From positions 1 through 64,000 of the forward strand of contig NZ_BAABHY010000001.1 in NCBI RefSeq assembly GCF_039542345.1: 64,000 nucleotides of DNA, in the 5' to 3' direction. A program made the position numbers and the translations under genes. The notes below the pieces were generated by a model. It did no database searches. It saw only the letters and a program-made list of their open reading frames with translations, and was not told the origin of the DNA. Source of the stretch: Orbus sasakiae (GTDB taxonomy: Bacteria > Pseudomonadota > Gammaproteobacteria > Enterobacterales > Orbaceae). Positions 18,904-27,776 of the stretch are shown here, piece after piece. Each line of letters opens with the position of its first letter. The first letter of the stretch is position 1.

Positions 18904-19827
18904 CTAAAATGGAATAGGCGTACCCACCAACCAAAGAATGATCGGCAAAGTCAGTAGACTTAAAAGGGTACTAATAAATGTGGCACTTGAAACTAATTCA
19001 GGTTTAGTATCAAATTGCACGGAGAGTAGGGTGGTATTTGCTGCTGTTGGCATAGCGGCAAGCACAATCAAAATCTGCTTATAGGTATAATCAATCGGCA
19101 TGAAGTACACGATGGCTAATGCTACCAACGGAGCTAAAACCATTTTATTGACCAGAGCAAAAGCGATTTTCGGATAATCAAGTTGTGTGATCTGCAATCG
19201 GGCTAGTTGCATACCTAAAATAATCATAATAATGACAATCGATGAGTCGCCAATCATCGAAATTGACGTAAAAATTGATGTGCTTAAGGGAATATGGCAT
19301 AGCTGAAAAAGGATACCTAAAAAAGCACCATAAGCCACCGGCATACGAACAACTTTTAATAATACCTCTTTTTGGCTGACGACATCTTGGTAGCTACTTC
19401 CTTTTGCCGCATAATAAATACCGAGCGTACTCATAACAAACTGTTGTAGAACCATCATGATAACGGCAAGATCAAATCCAAGTGAACCAAAAAAAACCAA
19501 TATGACAGGGGTACCGTAGTTACCATTGTTCATAAAACATGAACTTAAAATCATTGCACAACGTTCTTTGGTATTATATTTCATGACCAAAGACCAAATA
19601 GACACAATAATGATTAAAGTAATGCACAGCGCGAAAATATAAATAATATAATAGAGATAATCCATATTTAGCTGATGTGTATAAAAGGTTTTAAATGCCA
19701 GAAACGGAGATAAAACGTACAGTGACATTTTTGATAAGTTCGCAATATCAAACTTAAGCGTTTTTTGTGCAATAAATCCGACAATGAAAATACAAAAAAT
19801 CGGGAACAAAATAATAAAAAATTCCAT
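18904..19827 (-). CDS. AEC-family (auxin efflux carrier-like) transporter
   Basis: This is a 307-residue inner-membrane protein with about ten hydrophobic helices in two inverted repeats of the BART superfamily. The typical mid-protein NNGNYGTPVILVFFG and C-terminal AAMPTAANTTLLSVQF motifs are present. Bacterial AEC members carry small carboxylates such as malate or malonate; the substrate here is not readable. The frame extends to a TTG at 19839, but the ATG at 19827 (MEFFIILFPIF) has a GAGAG ribosome site seven bases upstream and starts directly at the first helix, so I choose it. Confidence 0.85.
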   Translation of the reverse strand: MEFFIILFPIFCIFIVGFIAQKTLKFDIANLSKMSLYVLSPFLAFKTFYTHQLNMDYLYYIIYIFALCITLIIIVSIWSLVMKYNTKERCAMILSSCFMNNGNYGTPVILVFFGSLGFDLAVIMMVLQQFVMSTLGIYYAAKGSSYQDVVSQKEVLLKVVRMPVAYGAFLGILFQLCHIPLSTSIFTSISMIGDSSIVIIMIILGMQLARLQITQLDYPKIAFALVNKMVLAPLVALAIVYFMPIDYTYKQILIVLAAMPTAANTTLLSVQFDTKPELVSSATFISTLLSLLTLPIILWLVGTPIPF

Positions 19828-19950
19828 AGACACTCTCAAAGACTAATTGAATGTATTATGTACCCTTGTGCGCTGACTCGGCGGTTGCCGTTCAAGTCTT
19901 CATTTAGCGTGCACTATCCGCATCATCCTGAGACTGATTGTATAAGATTA

Positions 19951-19966
19951 ACGCAAACGTATTGGT
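19951..19966. promoter_or_regulatory. PurR-box-like sequence upstream of the AEC transporter
   Basis: ACGCAAACGTATTGGT matches the enterobacterial PurR operator ACGCAAACGTTTGCGT at 13 of 16 positions, with the left half perfect. It lies about 125 bases upstream of the transporter start, in the 273-bp spacer before the glnD 3' end. No other feature was seen in that spacer. Confidence 0.35.
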
Positions 19967-20100
19967 TAACAATATTACGGATATTTTTAAAAGGTACAGC
20001 CCTTAATATTTTTAATTAATGATACGGTTCTAAATATCGTTATTAACGCGAAAGCCCCATGTTAGCTTAACGATTCATCATAAATAGACGCGAAATTCAT

Positions 20101-22767
20101 TTATTCATCCATATTATCAATGGCTTGAATAATGGCCTCTCTTAATTGAGTGCAACTTTGCTCATCTAAGGCTTGCTTATCTTTGTTGGTTAAAACAAAA
20201 AAGTCTTCAACATGCTCACCAATCGTGACAATTTTTGCGCTGCGTAAAGAGAGTTCCAAATTAGCAAAAACTTCACCTAAGCAGGCCAATAAACCCGGTC
20301 TATCAAGAGCAATGAGCTCCATATACGTTTTTCTATCACTTAATGTCGATAAAAAATTGACTTGAGTCGGAACCGAAAAGTAACGTAACTTAGACGATGG
20401 TCGTTTGACTTTAACACGTTTATAATCGGTTTGTTTTAACGCTTTTTGTAGACCTTGTATAATGTCATGATGGCGATCTGCTGCAATGAGCTGACCATTT
20501 GGCTCTAAAACAATAAAGGTATCTAGTGCAAACTCGTTTTTATTGGTAATAATTAAAGCATCATGAATATTAAGATTGCGCTTACTTAATTCATTGCTCA
20601 CGGTGGCAAATAAGTAAGGCCTATCTGGTGAATAAATACAAATTTCAGTCCCACCATGGAATGGTTTTGAATTAATGAAGACTAACGGTTCAGTTAAATG
20701 ATGGTTTAATAAATTTTTAGCATGCCACACAATTTGCTCTGTTGCATAACGTAAAAAATAATCAAATCGATAATCAAGCCAGAATTGCTCAATCAAGTGT
20801 GCATCAAAGCCTTGTTCAACTAAAATCTGTAAGGCTTCTTTTTTATGTTCACGGGCAATACTGCGTTGTTCCGGTATTTGGTGACTCCCCAAATCTAATG
20901 TCCGCAGCGTTAAAAAGTACAGTTCGCGCATTAAGCTTTGCTTCCAACTGTTCCACAAGGTTTCATTAGTGGCACACACATCGGCAACGGTTAAGCAGAG
21001 CAAATATTGTAAGCGAGTTTTACTTTTGACCTGGTTAGCAAATTCGCGAATGACCATCGGATCTTGTAAATCACGGCTTTGTGCCGTCACGGACATCAAT
21101 AAATGATAACGCACTAACCAACTGATCAGTTCACTGTCTTTTTTGTCAATATCGTGTAATTGGCAAAAGTCTTTAACCAATTCGGCACCTAATTCTGAGT
21201 GATCACCTGATTTTCCTTTTGCAATATCATGATACAGTGCTGTGATAATCAGTAATTCCGGTTTAGCTAATTTGGCATACACTTTTGAGCTATTTGGATG
21301 CTTCTTTTGGCCTTGTTCTGTTGATAAATCGGCGATTTCTAATAGTAATCTAATGGTATGTTCATCAACGGTATAAGCATGAAAAAGATCGAATTGCATC
21401 ATACCGACAATGCGTTTCCAGCCAGGGATATAAGTGGCTAATATGCCATATTGGTGCATTGGCAACAGTGCTTTTTTGATGACTTCGGGATGCTTAATCA
21501 TCGCTAAAAAATGGTCACGTGCTTTAGGGTATTCGCACAGTAGCCCATCGAGTTTACGCCTTGCAGAACGTAGCTGACGAATGGTATTTGAATAGATGCC
21601 TATAATTTGAGGATTAAGCAGCATGGTATGAAACAGTTGCAAAATCATGGTCGGATCGTTGGTAAATAAGTCATTGTCTTTGATATCAATTAACTTATCT
21701 CGAATTTGAAAATACTCATCAATACTGTATGGCTTATTTTGTGGATTCAGGGCAAGAATAGACTCTTCAAATAACTGAAGTAGCATTTGATTGAGTTCAG
21801 TAATGTTATGTACAACCCGATAGTAATCGTGCATCATCTTTTCGACAGGTTGATTGCCATCACCTTGATAACCCAGCAAGTGAGCAATGCTGAGTTGCCT
21901 GTCAAATAATAAGCGGTTGTCATAACGCGTAATTACACAGTGTAATGCAAAACGCATACGCCATAGAAACCGACGGCAGTTTTTAATTTCTTTAATTTCT
22001 TCAGTCGTTAAATAGTTAAACTGGGTTATCTCTTTTAATGAGATACCACCAAAATGACGTAAGGCAATCCATTGGATGATTTGAATATCGCGCAAGCCAC
22101 CTGGGCTATTTTTAATGTCAGGTTCTAAATTATAACTGGTGCTGTGGTACTGTTTATGACGTTGTATTTGTTCATCGACTTTAGCGCGGTAAAATTCGGC
22201 TGATGGCCATATTTTATCGGCAAAAATGCATTTTTGTAAATCATTGACTAGGTTTTGACTGCCCGCAATCAATCGTGACTCAAGTAAATTGGTCATGATA
22301 GTGATGTCAGCTTTTGCCTCTTGCAAACACCCTTTTAAGGTTCTGACACTGTGACCAACATCTAATCGTAAATCCCACAACAACCGAACTAATTCGCCGA
22401 TACGTTCTTCGAGTAATTTTGTTAATGGAGCGTCACTTACAATTAATATATCAATATCTGATAAAGGATGAAGTTCACCTCGACCATATCCACCAACGGC
22501 CATTAATGCAATCCGATTACGCTTGAATAATGAAGACACTTGAGGTGGTAATTGGTAGTGTTGCCATAAACGGTGCAAAAGTTCATCAATAAATTTTGCT
22601 CGTGTATGCACCAGTATCTCGATATCCATATTGGATTCAAACTGTGCGACTGACCAGTGATAGAATCGATCCAATTCGACTTTTAATGCATTAAGCTCAA
22701 GTTGCTCATCAGTAAAAGCAAGCGGTGAAAAGGGGAGGTTAATATCGGCATAAATTTCAGGATTCAT
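20101..22767 (-). CDS. glnD: bifunctional PII uridylyltransferase / uridylyl-removing enzyme GlnD
   Basis: GlnD senses glutamine and attaches or removes UMP on PII proteins (GlnB/GlnK), controlling nitrogen assimilation. The 888 residues contain a nucleotidyltransferase motif at 92-106 (GGYGRGELHPLSDID), a helical linker, an HD domain near residue 510 (YHDIAKGKSGDHSELGA) for deuridylylation, and two C-terminal ACT domains that bind glutamine. It stands alone here; in E. coli it is beside map. Confidence 0.96.
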   Translation of the reverse strand: MNPEIYADINLPFSPLAFTDEQLELNALKVELDRFYHWSVAQFESNMDIEILVHTRAKFIDELLHRLWQHYQLPPQVSSLFKRNRIALMAVGGYGRGELHPLSDIDILIVSDAPLTKLLEERIGELVRLLWDLRLDVGHSVRTLKGCLQEAKADITIMTNLLESRLIAGSQNLVNDLQKCIFADKIWPSAEFYRAKVDEQIQRHKQYHSTSYNLEPDIKNSPGGLRDIQIIQWIALRHFGGISLKEITQFNYLTTEEIKEIKNCRRFLWRMRFALHCVITRYDNRLLFDRQLSIAHLLGYQGDGNQPVEKMMHDYYRVVHNITELNQMLLQLFEESILALNPQNKPYSIDEYFQIRDKLIDIKDNDLFTNDPTMILQLFHTMLLNPQIIGIYSNTIRQLRSARRKLDGLLCEYPKARDHFLAMIKHPEVIKKALLPMHQYGILATYIPGWKRIVGMMQFDLFHAYTVDEHTIRLLLEIADLSTEQGQKKHPNSSKVYAKLAKPELLIITALYHDIAKGKSGDHSELGAELVKDFCQLHDIDKKDSELISWLVRYHLLMSVTAQSRDLQDPMVIREFANQVKSKTRLQYLLCLTVADVCATNETLWNSWKQSLMRELYFLTLRTLDLGSHQIPEQRSIAREHKKEALQILVEQGFDAHLIEQFWLDYRFDYFLRYATEQIVWHAKNLLNHHLTEPLVFINSKPFHGGTEICIYSPDRPYLFATVSNELSKRNLNIHDALIITNKNEFALDTFIVLEPNGQLIAADRHHDIIQGLQKALKQTDYKRVKVKRPSSKLRYFSVPTQVNFLSTLSDRKTYMELIALDRPGLLACLGEVFANLELSLRSAKIVTIGEHVEDFFVLTNKDKQALDEQSCTQLREAIIQAIDNMDE

Positions 22768-22895
22768 GAGTCTGCATTTATCATTAACAATAAATTATTA
22801 TCTATCCTTACCTTAAAAGAGACGGAAGTCAATAATAACTCACCAATAAACTTTTTTTCTAATCCATTAAGATAACGTCAACGAAAAATCGTCAT

Positions 22896-22993
22896 AAAAA
22901 AGGGCTTATAAAATAAGCCCAAAAAATTTTAACGGAAAGGAAAAATAGCTTCAAAACCTAAGTAAAACCTAATGCTAGGATCGACTTAGTCCG
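22896..22993 (-). ncRNA. candidate small RNA between nrdB and glnD
   Basis: On the minus strand a promoter (separate entry) is followed by about 98 bases with no reading frame of note. The 5' part folds as CTAAGT-CGAT-CCTA-GCAT-TAGG-TTTT-ACTTAG, a nested double hairpin. AACGGA at the 5' end can also pair with TCCGTT near the middle. A pyrimidine-rich single-stranded stretch (TATTTTTCCTTTCC) comes next, then the terminator GGGCTTAT/ATAAGCCC plus TTTTTT (22896-22920). This is the architecture of Hfq-type small RNAs. The alternative is that it is only the 3' untranslated region and terminator of nrdAB. The rest of the 403-bp spacer is very AT-rich and shows nothing else firm. Confidence 0.5.
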
Positions 22994-22999
22994 TTTTTA

Positions 23000-23028
23000 A
23001 GCATATTTAGATTATCACTTAACATCAA
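23000..23028 (-). promoter_or_regulatory. predicted promoter of the small RNA candidate
   Basis: On the minus strand: TTGATG (23028-23023), a 17-base spacer, and TATGCT (23005-23000). The predicted start is near 22993. It lies downstream of the nrdB stop codon, so it is not needed for nrdAB. Confidence 0.5.
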
Positions 23029-23170
23029 CAAATGCAATTTCATTGTAAATATAAATTAAGATATATTTACAATTATGATTTTTTATTTCTAACTACATGT
23101 TATTTATCATTAAAATAATTTTAATCATTATGTAATAGATAAAATGCAATTACATTTATTTACATTTTGA

Positions 23171-24301
23171 TTACAATTTAAAGTCACTTAAATCATCTTC
23201 GTTAATTTCAGAATCAATTTGACCCACTAAGTAGGAGCTCATTTCGGCTTCTTGTGGTGCAACTTGAACGTTATCGGATACTAACCAGTTATTAATCCAT
23301 GGAATTGGATTTGATTTTGTTTTAAATGGTAATGTTAAGCCAACCGCTTGCATACGGATATTGGTGATGTATTCGATATATTGACATAAAATGTCTTTAT
23401 TTAATCCAATCATTGAACCACCAGAGAACAGATATTCAGCCCATTCTTTTTCTTGGTTAGCAGCTTTTAAAAATAGATCATATGCTTGTTGTTCACACTC
23501 TTTAGCAATGTGTTCCATTTCAGGATCATCTTCACCACTGCGAAGGGTATTTATCATAAATTGTGTACTGGTTAAATGCAGTGCTTCATCGCGGGCAATT
23601 AATTTAATAATTTTTGCATTACCTTCCATCAGTTCACGTTCAGCAAACGCAAATGAACACGCAAAACTGACATAAAAACGAATCGCTTCAAGTGCATTAA
23701 CACTCATCAAACACAGATAAAGTTTTTTCTTTAATTCACGCATATCAATGTTGATGGTTTTACCATTTACTTCGTGTTTACCAAGACCTAATAAGTTGTA
23801 GTAACTTGAGTATTCAATCAAATCATCATAATAACCGGCAATATCGGTTGCGCGTTTTTTGATCTCTTCGTTAGTGACAATATCATCAAATACGATTGAT
23901 GGATCATTTACGATATTACGAATAATGTGTGTGTAAGAGCGTGAATGAATGGTTTCAGAGAATGACCAGGTTTCAACCCACGTTTCGAGTTCGGGAATTG
24001 AAATCAATGGTAATAAGGCAATATTTGGACTACGACCTTGAATCGAATCTAATAATGTTTGGTATTTTAAATTGCTAATAAAAATATGCTTTTCGTGTTC
24101 AGGTAACGCTGCATAATCGATACGATCTTGGGAAATATCCACTTCTTCGGGGCGCCAGAAGAAGGATAATTGTTTTTCGATGAGCTTCTCAAACATTTCG
24201 TATTTTTGTTGATCATAACGGGCTACGTTTACCGGTTGACCTAAAAACATGGGTTCTTTGAGCTGATCATTATGTGTTTGAGAAAAAATAGTATAACTCA
24301 T
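23171..24301 (-). CDS. nrdB: class Ia ribonucleotide reductase beta subunit NrdB
   Basis: NrdB is the di-iron tyrosyl-radical subunit of aerobic ribonucleotide reductase. Of 376 residues, the radical Tyr123 lies in SRSYTHIIRN. Iron ligands are visible in the E-x-x-H pairs (SFSETIHSRS; EALHL). The C-terminal tail is acidic and ends DLSDFKL, as needed to dock on NrdA. It is transcribed after nrdA with 142 bases between them containing two hairpins. The ferredoxin gene yfaE, which follows nrdB in E. coli, is absent. Confidence 0.97.
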   Translation of the reverse strand: MSYTIFSQTHNDQLKEPMFLGQPVNVARYDQQKYEMFEKLIEKQLSFFWRPEEVDISQDRIDYAALPEHEKHIFISNLKYQTLLDSIQGRSPNIALLPLISIPELETWVETWSFSETIHSRSYTHIIRNIVNDPSIVFDDIVTNEEIKKRATDIAGYYDDLIEYSSYYNLLGLGKHEVNGKTINIDMRELKKKLYLCLMSVNALEAIRFYVSFACSFAFAERELMEGNAKIIKLIARDEALHLTSTQFMINTLRSGEDDPEMEHIAKECEQQAYDLFLKAANQEKEWAEYLFSGGSMIGLNKDILCQYIEYITNIRMQAVGLTLPFKTKSNPIPWINNWLVSDNVQVAPQEAEMSSYLVGQIDSEINEDDLSDFKL

Positions 24302-24346
24302 TATGAGATCCTCAATGGTTAAAGTTTTGTTATAGCTGATTCCTTA

Positions 24347-24398
24347 CTTGCGTATTGACGCAAGGGTAGGATGAATACACCGTTTTTATCATCCTACC
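24347..24398 (-). promoter_or_regulatory. two tandem hairpins between nrdA and nrdB
   Basis: CTTGCGT, loop ATTG, ACGCAAG (24347-24364) abuts GGTAGGATGA / TCATCCTACC (24365-24398, 14-base loop). Neither is followed by a T tract on the minus strand, so they look like mRNA-stability or processing elements rather than terminators. Confidence 0.6.
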
Positions 24399-24443
24399 TT
24401 ACAGCCTATTTATTGTTATTAAATTCACCGAATATTTGACGAA

Positions 24444-26726
24444 TTAAATCTTACAAGCACCGCCTTCACATCCATCATCAGAGGCAATCGTAATATCGCC
24501 TTGGATATCATCTGCACCATCGCGTGTATTGTGATAGTAAAGTGTTTTAACACCATATTTATAAGTCGTTAAGAGATCCGCCAATAACTGTTTCATTGGG
24601 ACCTTGTCATTTGGGAATTTGGTTGGGTCATAGTTTGTGTTTGCTGAAATCGATTGATCAACAAACTTTTGCATAATCCCAACTAATTGTAAGTACCCGG
24701 TATTGTTTGGAATCTGCCAAAGTAGTTCATAAAACTGTTTTAGCGTTTCATATTCCGGTACAACTTGTTTCAAAATCCCATCTTTAGAGGCTTTAACACT
24801 GACATATCCACGAGGTGGTTCGATACCATTTGTTGCATTAGAAATCTGTGATGATGTTTCTGATGGCATTAACGCCGATAATGTTGAGTTACGCAGACCA
24901 TGCACTTTAATGGATTCACGTAATGCTTCCCAATCATACTGTAGTGTTGATTTCACAATATCATCAAGATCACGTTTATAAGTATCAATTGGTAAAATAC
25001 CTTGTGCATAGGTCGTTTCACTAAAGAGTGGACACGCCCCTTTTTCCATCGCTAATTCATTTGATGCTTTAAGTAGGTAGTATTGCATTGCTTCAAAAGT
25101 ACGATGCGTTAAATTATTGGCACTACCATCAGAGTATTTCACGCCATGTTTAGCTAAGTAATAGGCATAGTTAATCACACCAATTCCTAGTGTACGGCGG
25201 TTTAGTGATGACGTTTTGGCCGCAGGAACAGGATAATCTTGGTAATCAAGTAAAGCATCTAATGCACGAACAGCCAGTCTTGCTAACTCTTCAAAATCAT
25301 CTAATGACTCAATTTTACCTAAGTTAAACGCCGATAGCGTACATAAAGCAATTTCACCCGTTTCATCATTAATGTTATTTAGTGGTTTAGTAGGTAATGC
25401 AATTTCCATACATAAGTTAGACTGGCGAACCGGTGCAACTTGCGCATTAAATGGACTGTGTGTATTGCAGTGATCGACGTTTTGGATATAAATTCGACCT
25501 GTTGAAGCACGTTCTTGCATTAATAATGCGAACAGCTCAACGGCTTTGACTTCACGTTTACGAATTGTTTTATCTGCCTCATATTTAGCATATAAACGTT
25601 CAAATTCATCTTGATCAGCGAAGAATGCATCATAAAGTCCAGGTACATCAGAAGGACTAAATAGCGTAATATTTTCACCTTTAATCAAACGTTGATACAT
25701 CAATTTATTGATTTGGACGCCATAGTCTAAGTGTCGCACACGGTTTTCTTCAACGCCGCGGTTATTACGTAAGACTAATAAGCTTTCAACTTCTAAATGC
25801 CACAGTGGGTAAAACACCGTCGCAGCGCCGCCACGGACACCACCTTGCGAACAGGATTTAACGGCCGTTTGGAAGTATTTATAAAAAGGAATACATCCAG
25901 TATGGAATGCTTCACCACCACGGATTGGACTTCCTAATGCACGAATTCTTCCTGCATTGACACCGATACCGGCACGTTGTGACACATATTTAACAATCGC
26001 ACTGGCGGTCGCATTAATTGAATCTAAACTATCATCACATTCAATTAAAACACAGGAACTGAACTGACGAGTAGGCGTTCTTACGCCAGCCATGATTGGG
26101 GTTGGTAGCGAGATTTTAAATGTCGAAATCGCATCATAAAAACGTTTTACATAATCAAGGCGTGTTTCTTTTGGATAATTCGCAAATAAGCACGCAGCCA
26201 CGAGGATATATAAAAATTGTGCGCTTTCATAAATTTCACCGTTAACACGGTTTTGTACAAGGTATTTACCTTCTAACTGTTTAACCGCTGCGTATGAAAA
26301 CGTCATATCGCGCCAATGGTCAATAAATTGATCCATTTGGTTAAATTCATCTTCGCTATAGTCGATAAGCAGATGTTTATCGTAACGACCTGCCTCAACT
26401 AATTTTTTAACATGTGGATAAAGTTTTGGGGGTTCAAATTGACCATATGCTTTTTTACGTAAATGGAAAATAGCAAGACGTGCAGCTAAATATTGGTAAT
26501 CAGGCGCATCTTGAGAAATCAAATCAGCTGCCGCTCTGATAATCGTTTCATGAATATCAGCAGTGCGAATACCATCATAAAACTGAATATGCGATCGCAA
26601 TTCAACTTGTGAAACTGATACATTATTTAGGCCTTCAGCTGCCCAATCAATGACTCGGTGAATTTTATCAAGGTCGATCGGTTCTTTATGACCATCGCGT
26701 TTGGTAACTAACATAGATTTATTCAT
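24444..26726 (-). CDS. nrdA: class Ia ribonucleotide reductase alpha subunit NrdA
   Basis: NrdA is the catalytic subunit that converts ribonucleoside diphosphates to deoxy forms. The 760-residue start at 26726 (MNKSMLVTKRDGHKEPI) matches the E. coli N-terminus; the frame continues upstream to 26792 but that extension is not family-like. The ATP-cone (residues 1-95) carries allosteric activity control. Catalytic cysteines sit in SSCVLIE and SNLCMEIALP. The C-terminal swinging pair CEGGACKI exchanges electrons with thioredoxin or glutaredoxin. Two NrdR boxes lie upstream. Confidence 0.97.
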   Translation of the reverse strand: MNKSMLVTKRDGHKEPIDLDKIHRVIDWAAEGLNNVSVSQVELRSHIQFYDGIRTADIHETIIRAAADLISQDAPDYQYLAARLAIFHLRKKAYGQFEPPKLYPHVKKLVEAGRYDKHLLIDYSEDEFNQMDQFIDHWRDMTFSYAAVKQLEGKYLVQNRVNGEIYESAQFLYILVAACLFANYPKETRLDYVKRFYDAISTFKISLPTPIMAGVRTPTRQFSSCVLIECDDSLDSINATASAIVKYVSQRAGIGVNAGRIRALGSPIRGGEAFHTGCIPFYKYFQTAVKSCSQGGVRGGAATVFYPLWHLEVESLLVLRNNRGVEENRVRHLDYGVQINKLMYQRLIKGENITLFSPSDVPGLYDAFFADQDEFERLYAKYEADKTIRKREVKAVELFALLMQERASTGRIYIQNVDHCNTHSPFNAQVAPVRQSNLCMEIALPTKPLNNINDETGEIALCTLSAFNLGKIESLDDFEELARLAVRALDALLDYQDYPVPAAKTSSLNRRTLGIGVINYAYYLAKHGVKYSDGSANNLTHRTFEAMQYYLLKASNELAMEKGACPLFSETTYAQGILPIDTYKRDLDDIVKSTLQYDWEALRESIKVHGLRNSTLSALMPSETSSQISNATNGIEPPRGYVSVKASKDGILKQVVPEYETLKQFYELLWQIPNNTGYLQLVGIMQKFVDQSISANTNYDPTKFPNDKVPMKQLLADLLTTYKYGVKTLYYHNTRDGADDIQGDITIASDDGCEGGACKI

Positions 26727-26786
26727 GACTCTTATCCATAAAGTACTTTTTAAAGAAGACATATGATAATTGATCTTAATCAAAAA

Positions 26787-26834
26787 ATACAATATGTAGT
26801 GGCTATTAATTTAACTGATAACTATATGTAGTGT
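26787..26834 (-). promoter_or_regulatory. two NrdR boxes upstream of nrdAB
   Basis: Box 1 is ATACAATATGTAGTGG (26787-26802) and box 2 is TAACTATATGTAGTGT (26819-26834). In reverse complement both fit the NrdR consensus ACACWATATATWGTGT. Their 32-bp start-to-start spacing, about three helical turns, is the classical arrangement. NrdR binding would repress nrdAB when dATP or ATP is high. Confidence 0.75.
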
Positions 26835-26917
26835 TTTAATTCAGATGAGAGGGATCGCAGCAGCATTTTGGCTGTAAACCTTTAATCACGGAGAAGGTCG
26901 CAAGTTAGGTAAGATAA

Positions 26918-26960
26918 TTTTTACACTATATTTATAGGTGATGACAATAATTTAACGAAA
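26918..26960 (+). repeat. 43-bp dispersed element, copy B
   Basis: It starts TTTTTACACTATATTTAT and ends GACAATAATTTAACGAAA. It lies between the divergent nrdA and ynbA. The remainder of this 426-bp spacer (26961-27152) holds no recognisable gene; it should contain the ynbA promoter, and AATGAGCCT at about 27004 is also found downstream of copy C. Confidence 0.75.
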
Positions 26961-27152
26961 CTCAAAGAGCACAATTTCACTATTTTGCGTTGTGAAGCTA
27001 AAAATGAGCCTCTCAATAAAGTGCGGCTAAAATATATTGAAATCCTGCCAGTGTGTAAACCATTTTCTCTCTATCAAATTAATCAGATTTACATTACTAT
27101 TTTTACTTTACATTCGCTATTTGCTTACTACTTATTATAATAAGGATAATTT

Positions 27153-27776
27153 ATGCTTTCTGTTTATCAGTTAAAACCGCGTTTTCAAGCGTTGTTAAGA
27201 CCATGGGTAAAAAAACTTTATCAGCATTCGATTACCGCAAATCAAGTCACAATAGTAGCATGTTTAGGTTCATTATTTATTGCCATTGTTGTGATTTGGC
27301 TATTACCTAATTTACTCATATTATGGCTTATCCCATTGTGGATGTTTATTCGTATGGCTTTAAATGCGATTGATGGAATGTTAGCGCGTGAATATAAACA
27401 AAAATCAAATTTAGGTGTTTACTTAAATGAGCTTTGTGATGTGATTTCTGATAGTGCGTTATTTTGTATTCTTATTTACTTACCTGATACCCATTTATTG
27501 TTTGTCGTTATATTAATTATACTTTCATTACTAAGTGAATATGCTGGTGTTCTTGGCCCATTTATTGGTGTTTCCCGACGTTATGATGGGCCGATGGGCA
27601 AGAGTGATCGTGCCGCTATACTTGGCTTGGTTAGTATTGGATTAGCATTGGGTTGGTTACCCACAATGTGGTTAAATAGCATTCTTATTGTTGTAATGAT
27701 CTTACTTGGTGTAACAATTATAAATAGGGTAAGATTCGCATTGAAAGAACATAATAAAAAAGGAATGGATGAATAA
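27153..27776 (+). CDS. ynbA: YnbA-like CDP-alcohol phosphatidyltransferase
   Basis: This is a 207-residue inner-membrane protein with about six helices. CDP-alcohol phosphatidyltransferases join a CDP-activated lipid to an alcohol, releasing CMP. The signature is present but altered: N71-x2-D74-G75-x2-A78-R79-x8-G88-x3-N92-x3-D96, with Asn where the family has its first and third Asp. From memory E. coli YnbA has the same Asn residues, which would make this a subfamily trait rather than decay. The stop overlaps the ynbC start by one base. The alcohol substrate is unknown. Confidence 0.85.
   Translation: MLSVYQLKPRFQALLRPWVKKLYQHSITANQVTIVACLGSLFIAIVVIWLLPNLLILWLIPLWMFIRMALNAIDGMLAREYKQKSNLGVYLNELCDVISDSALFCILIYLPDTHLLFVVILIILSLLSEYAGVLGPFIGVSRRYDGPMGKSDRAAILGLVSIGLALGWLPTMWLNSILIVVMILLGVTIINRVRFALKEHNKKGMDE

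Noticed and set aside
26840..27150. Riboswitch upstream of ynbA
   Set aside because: No conserved riboswitch core or downstream terminator/anti-terminator structure was recognisable.
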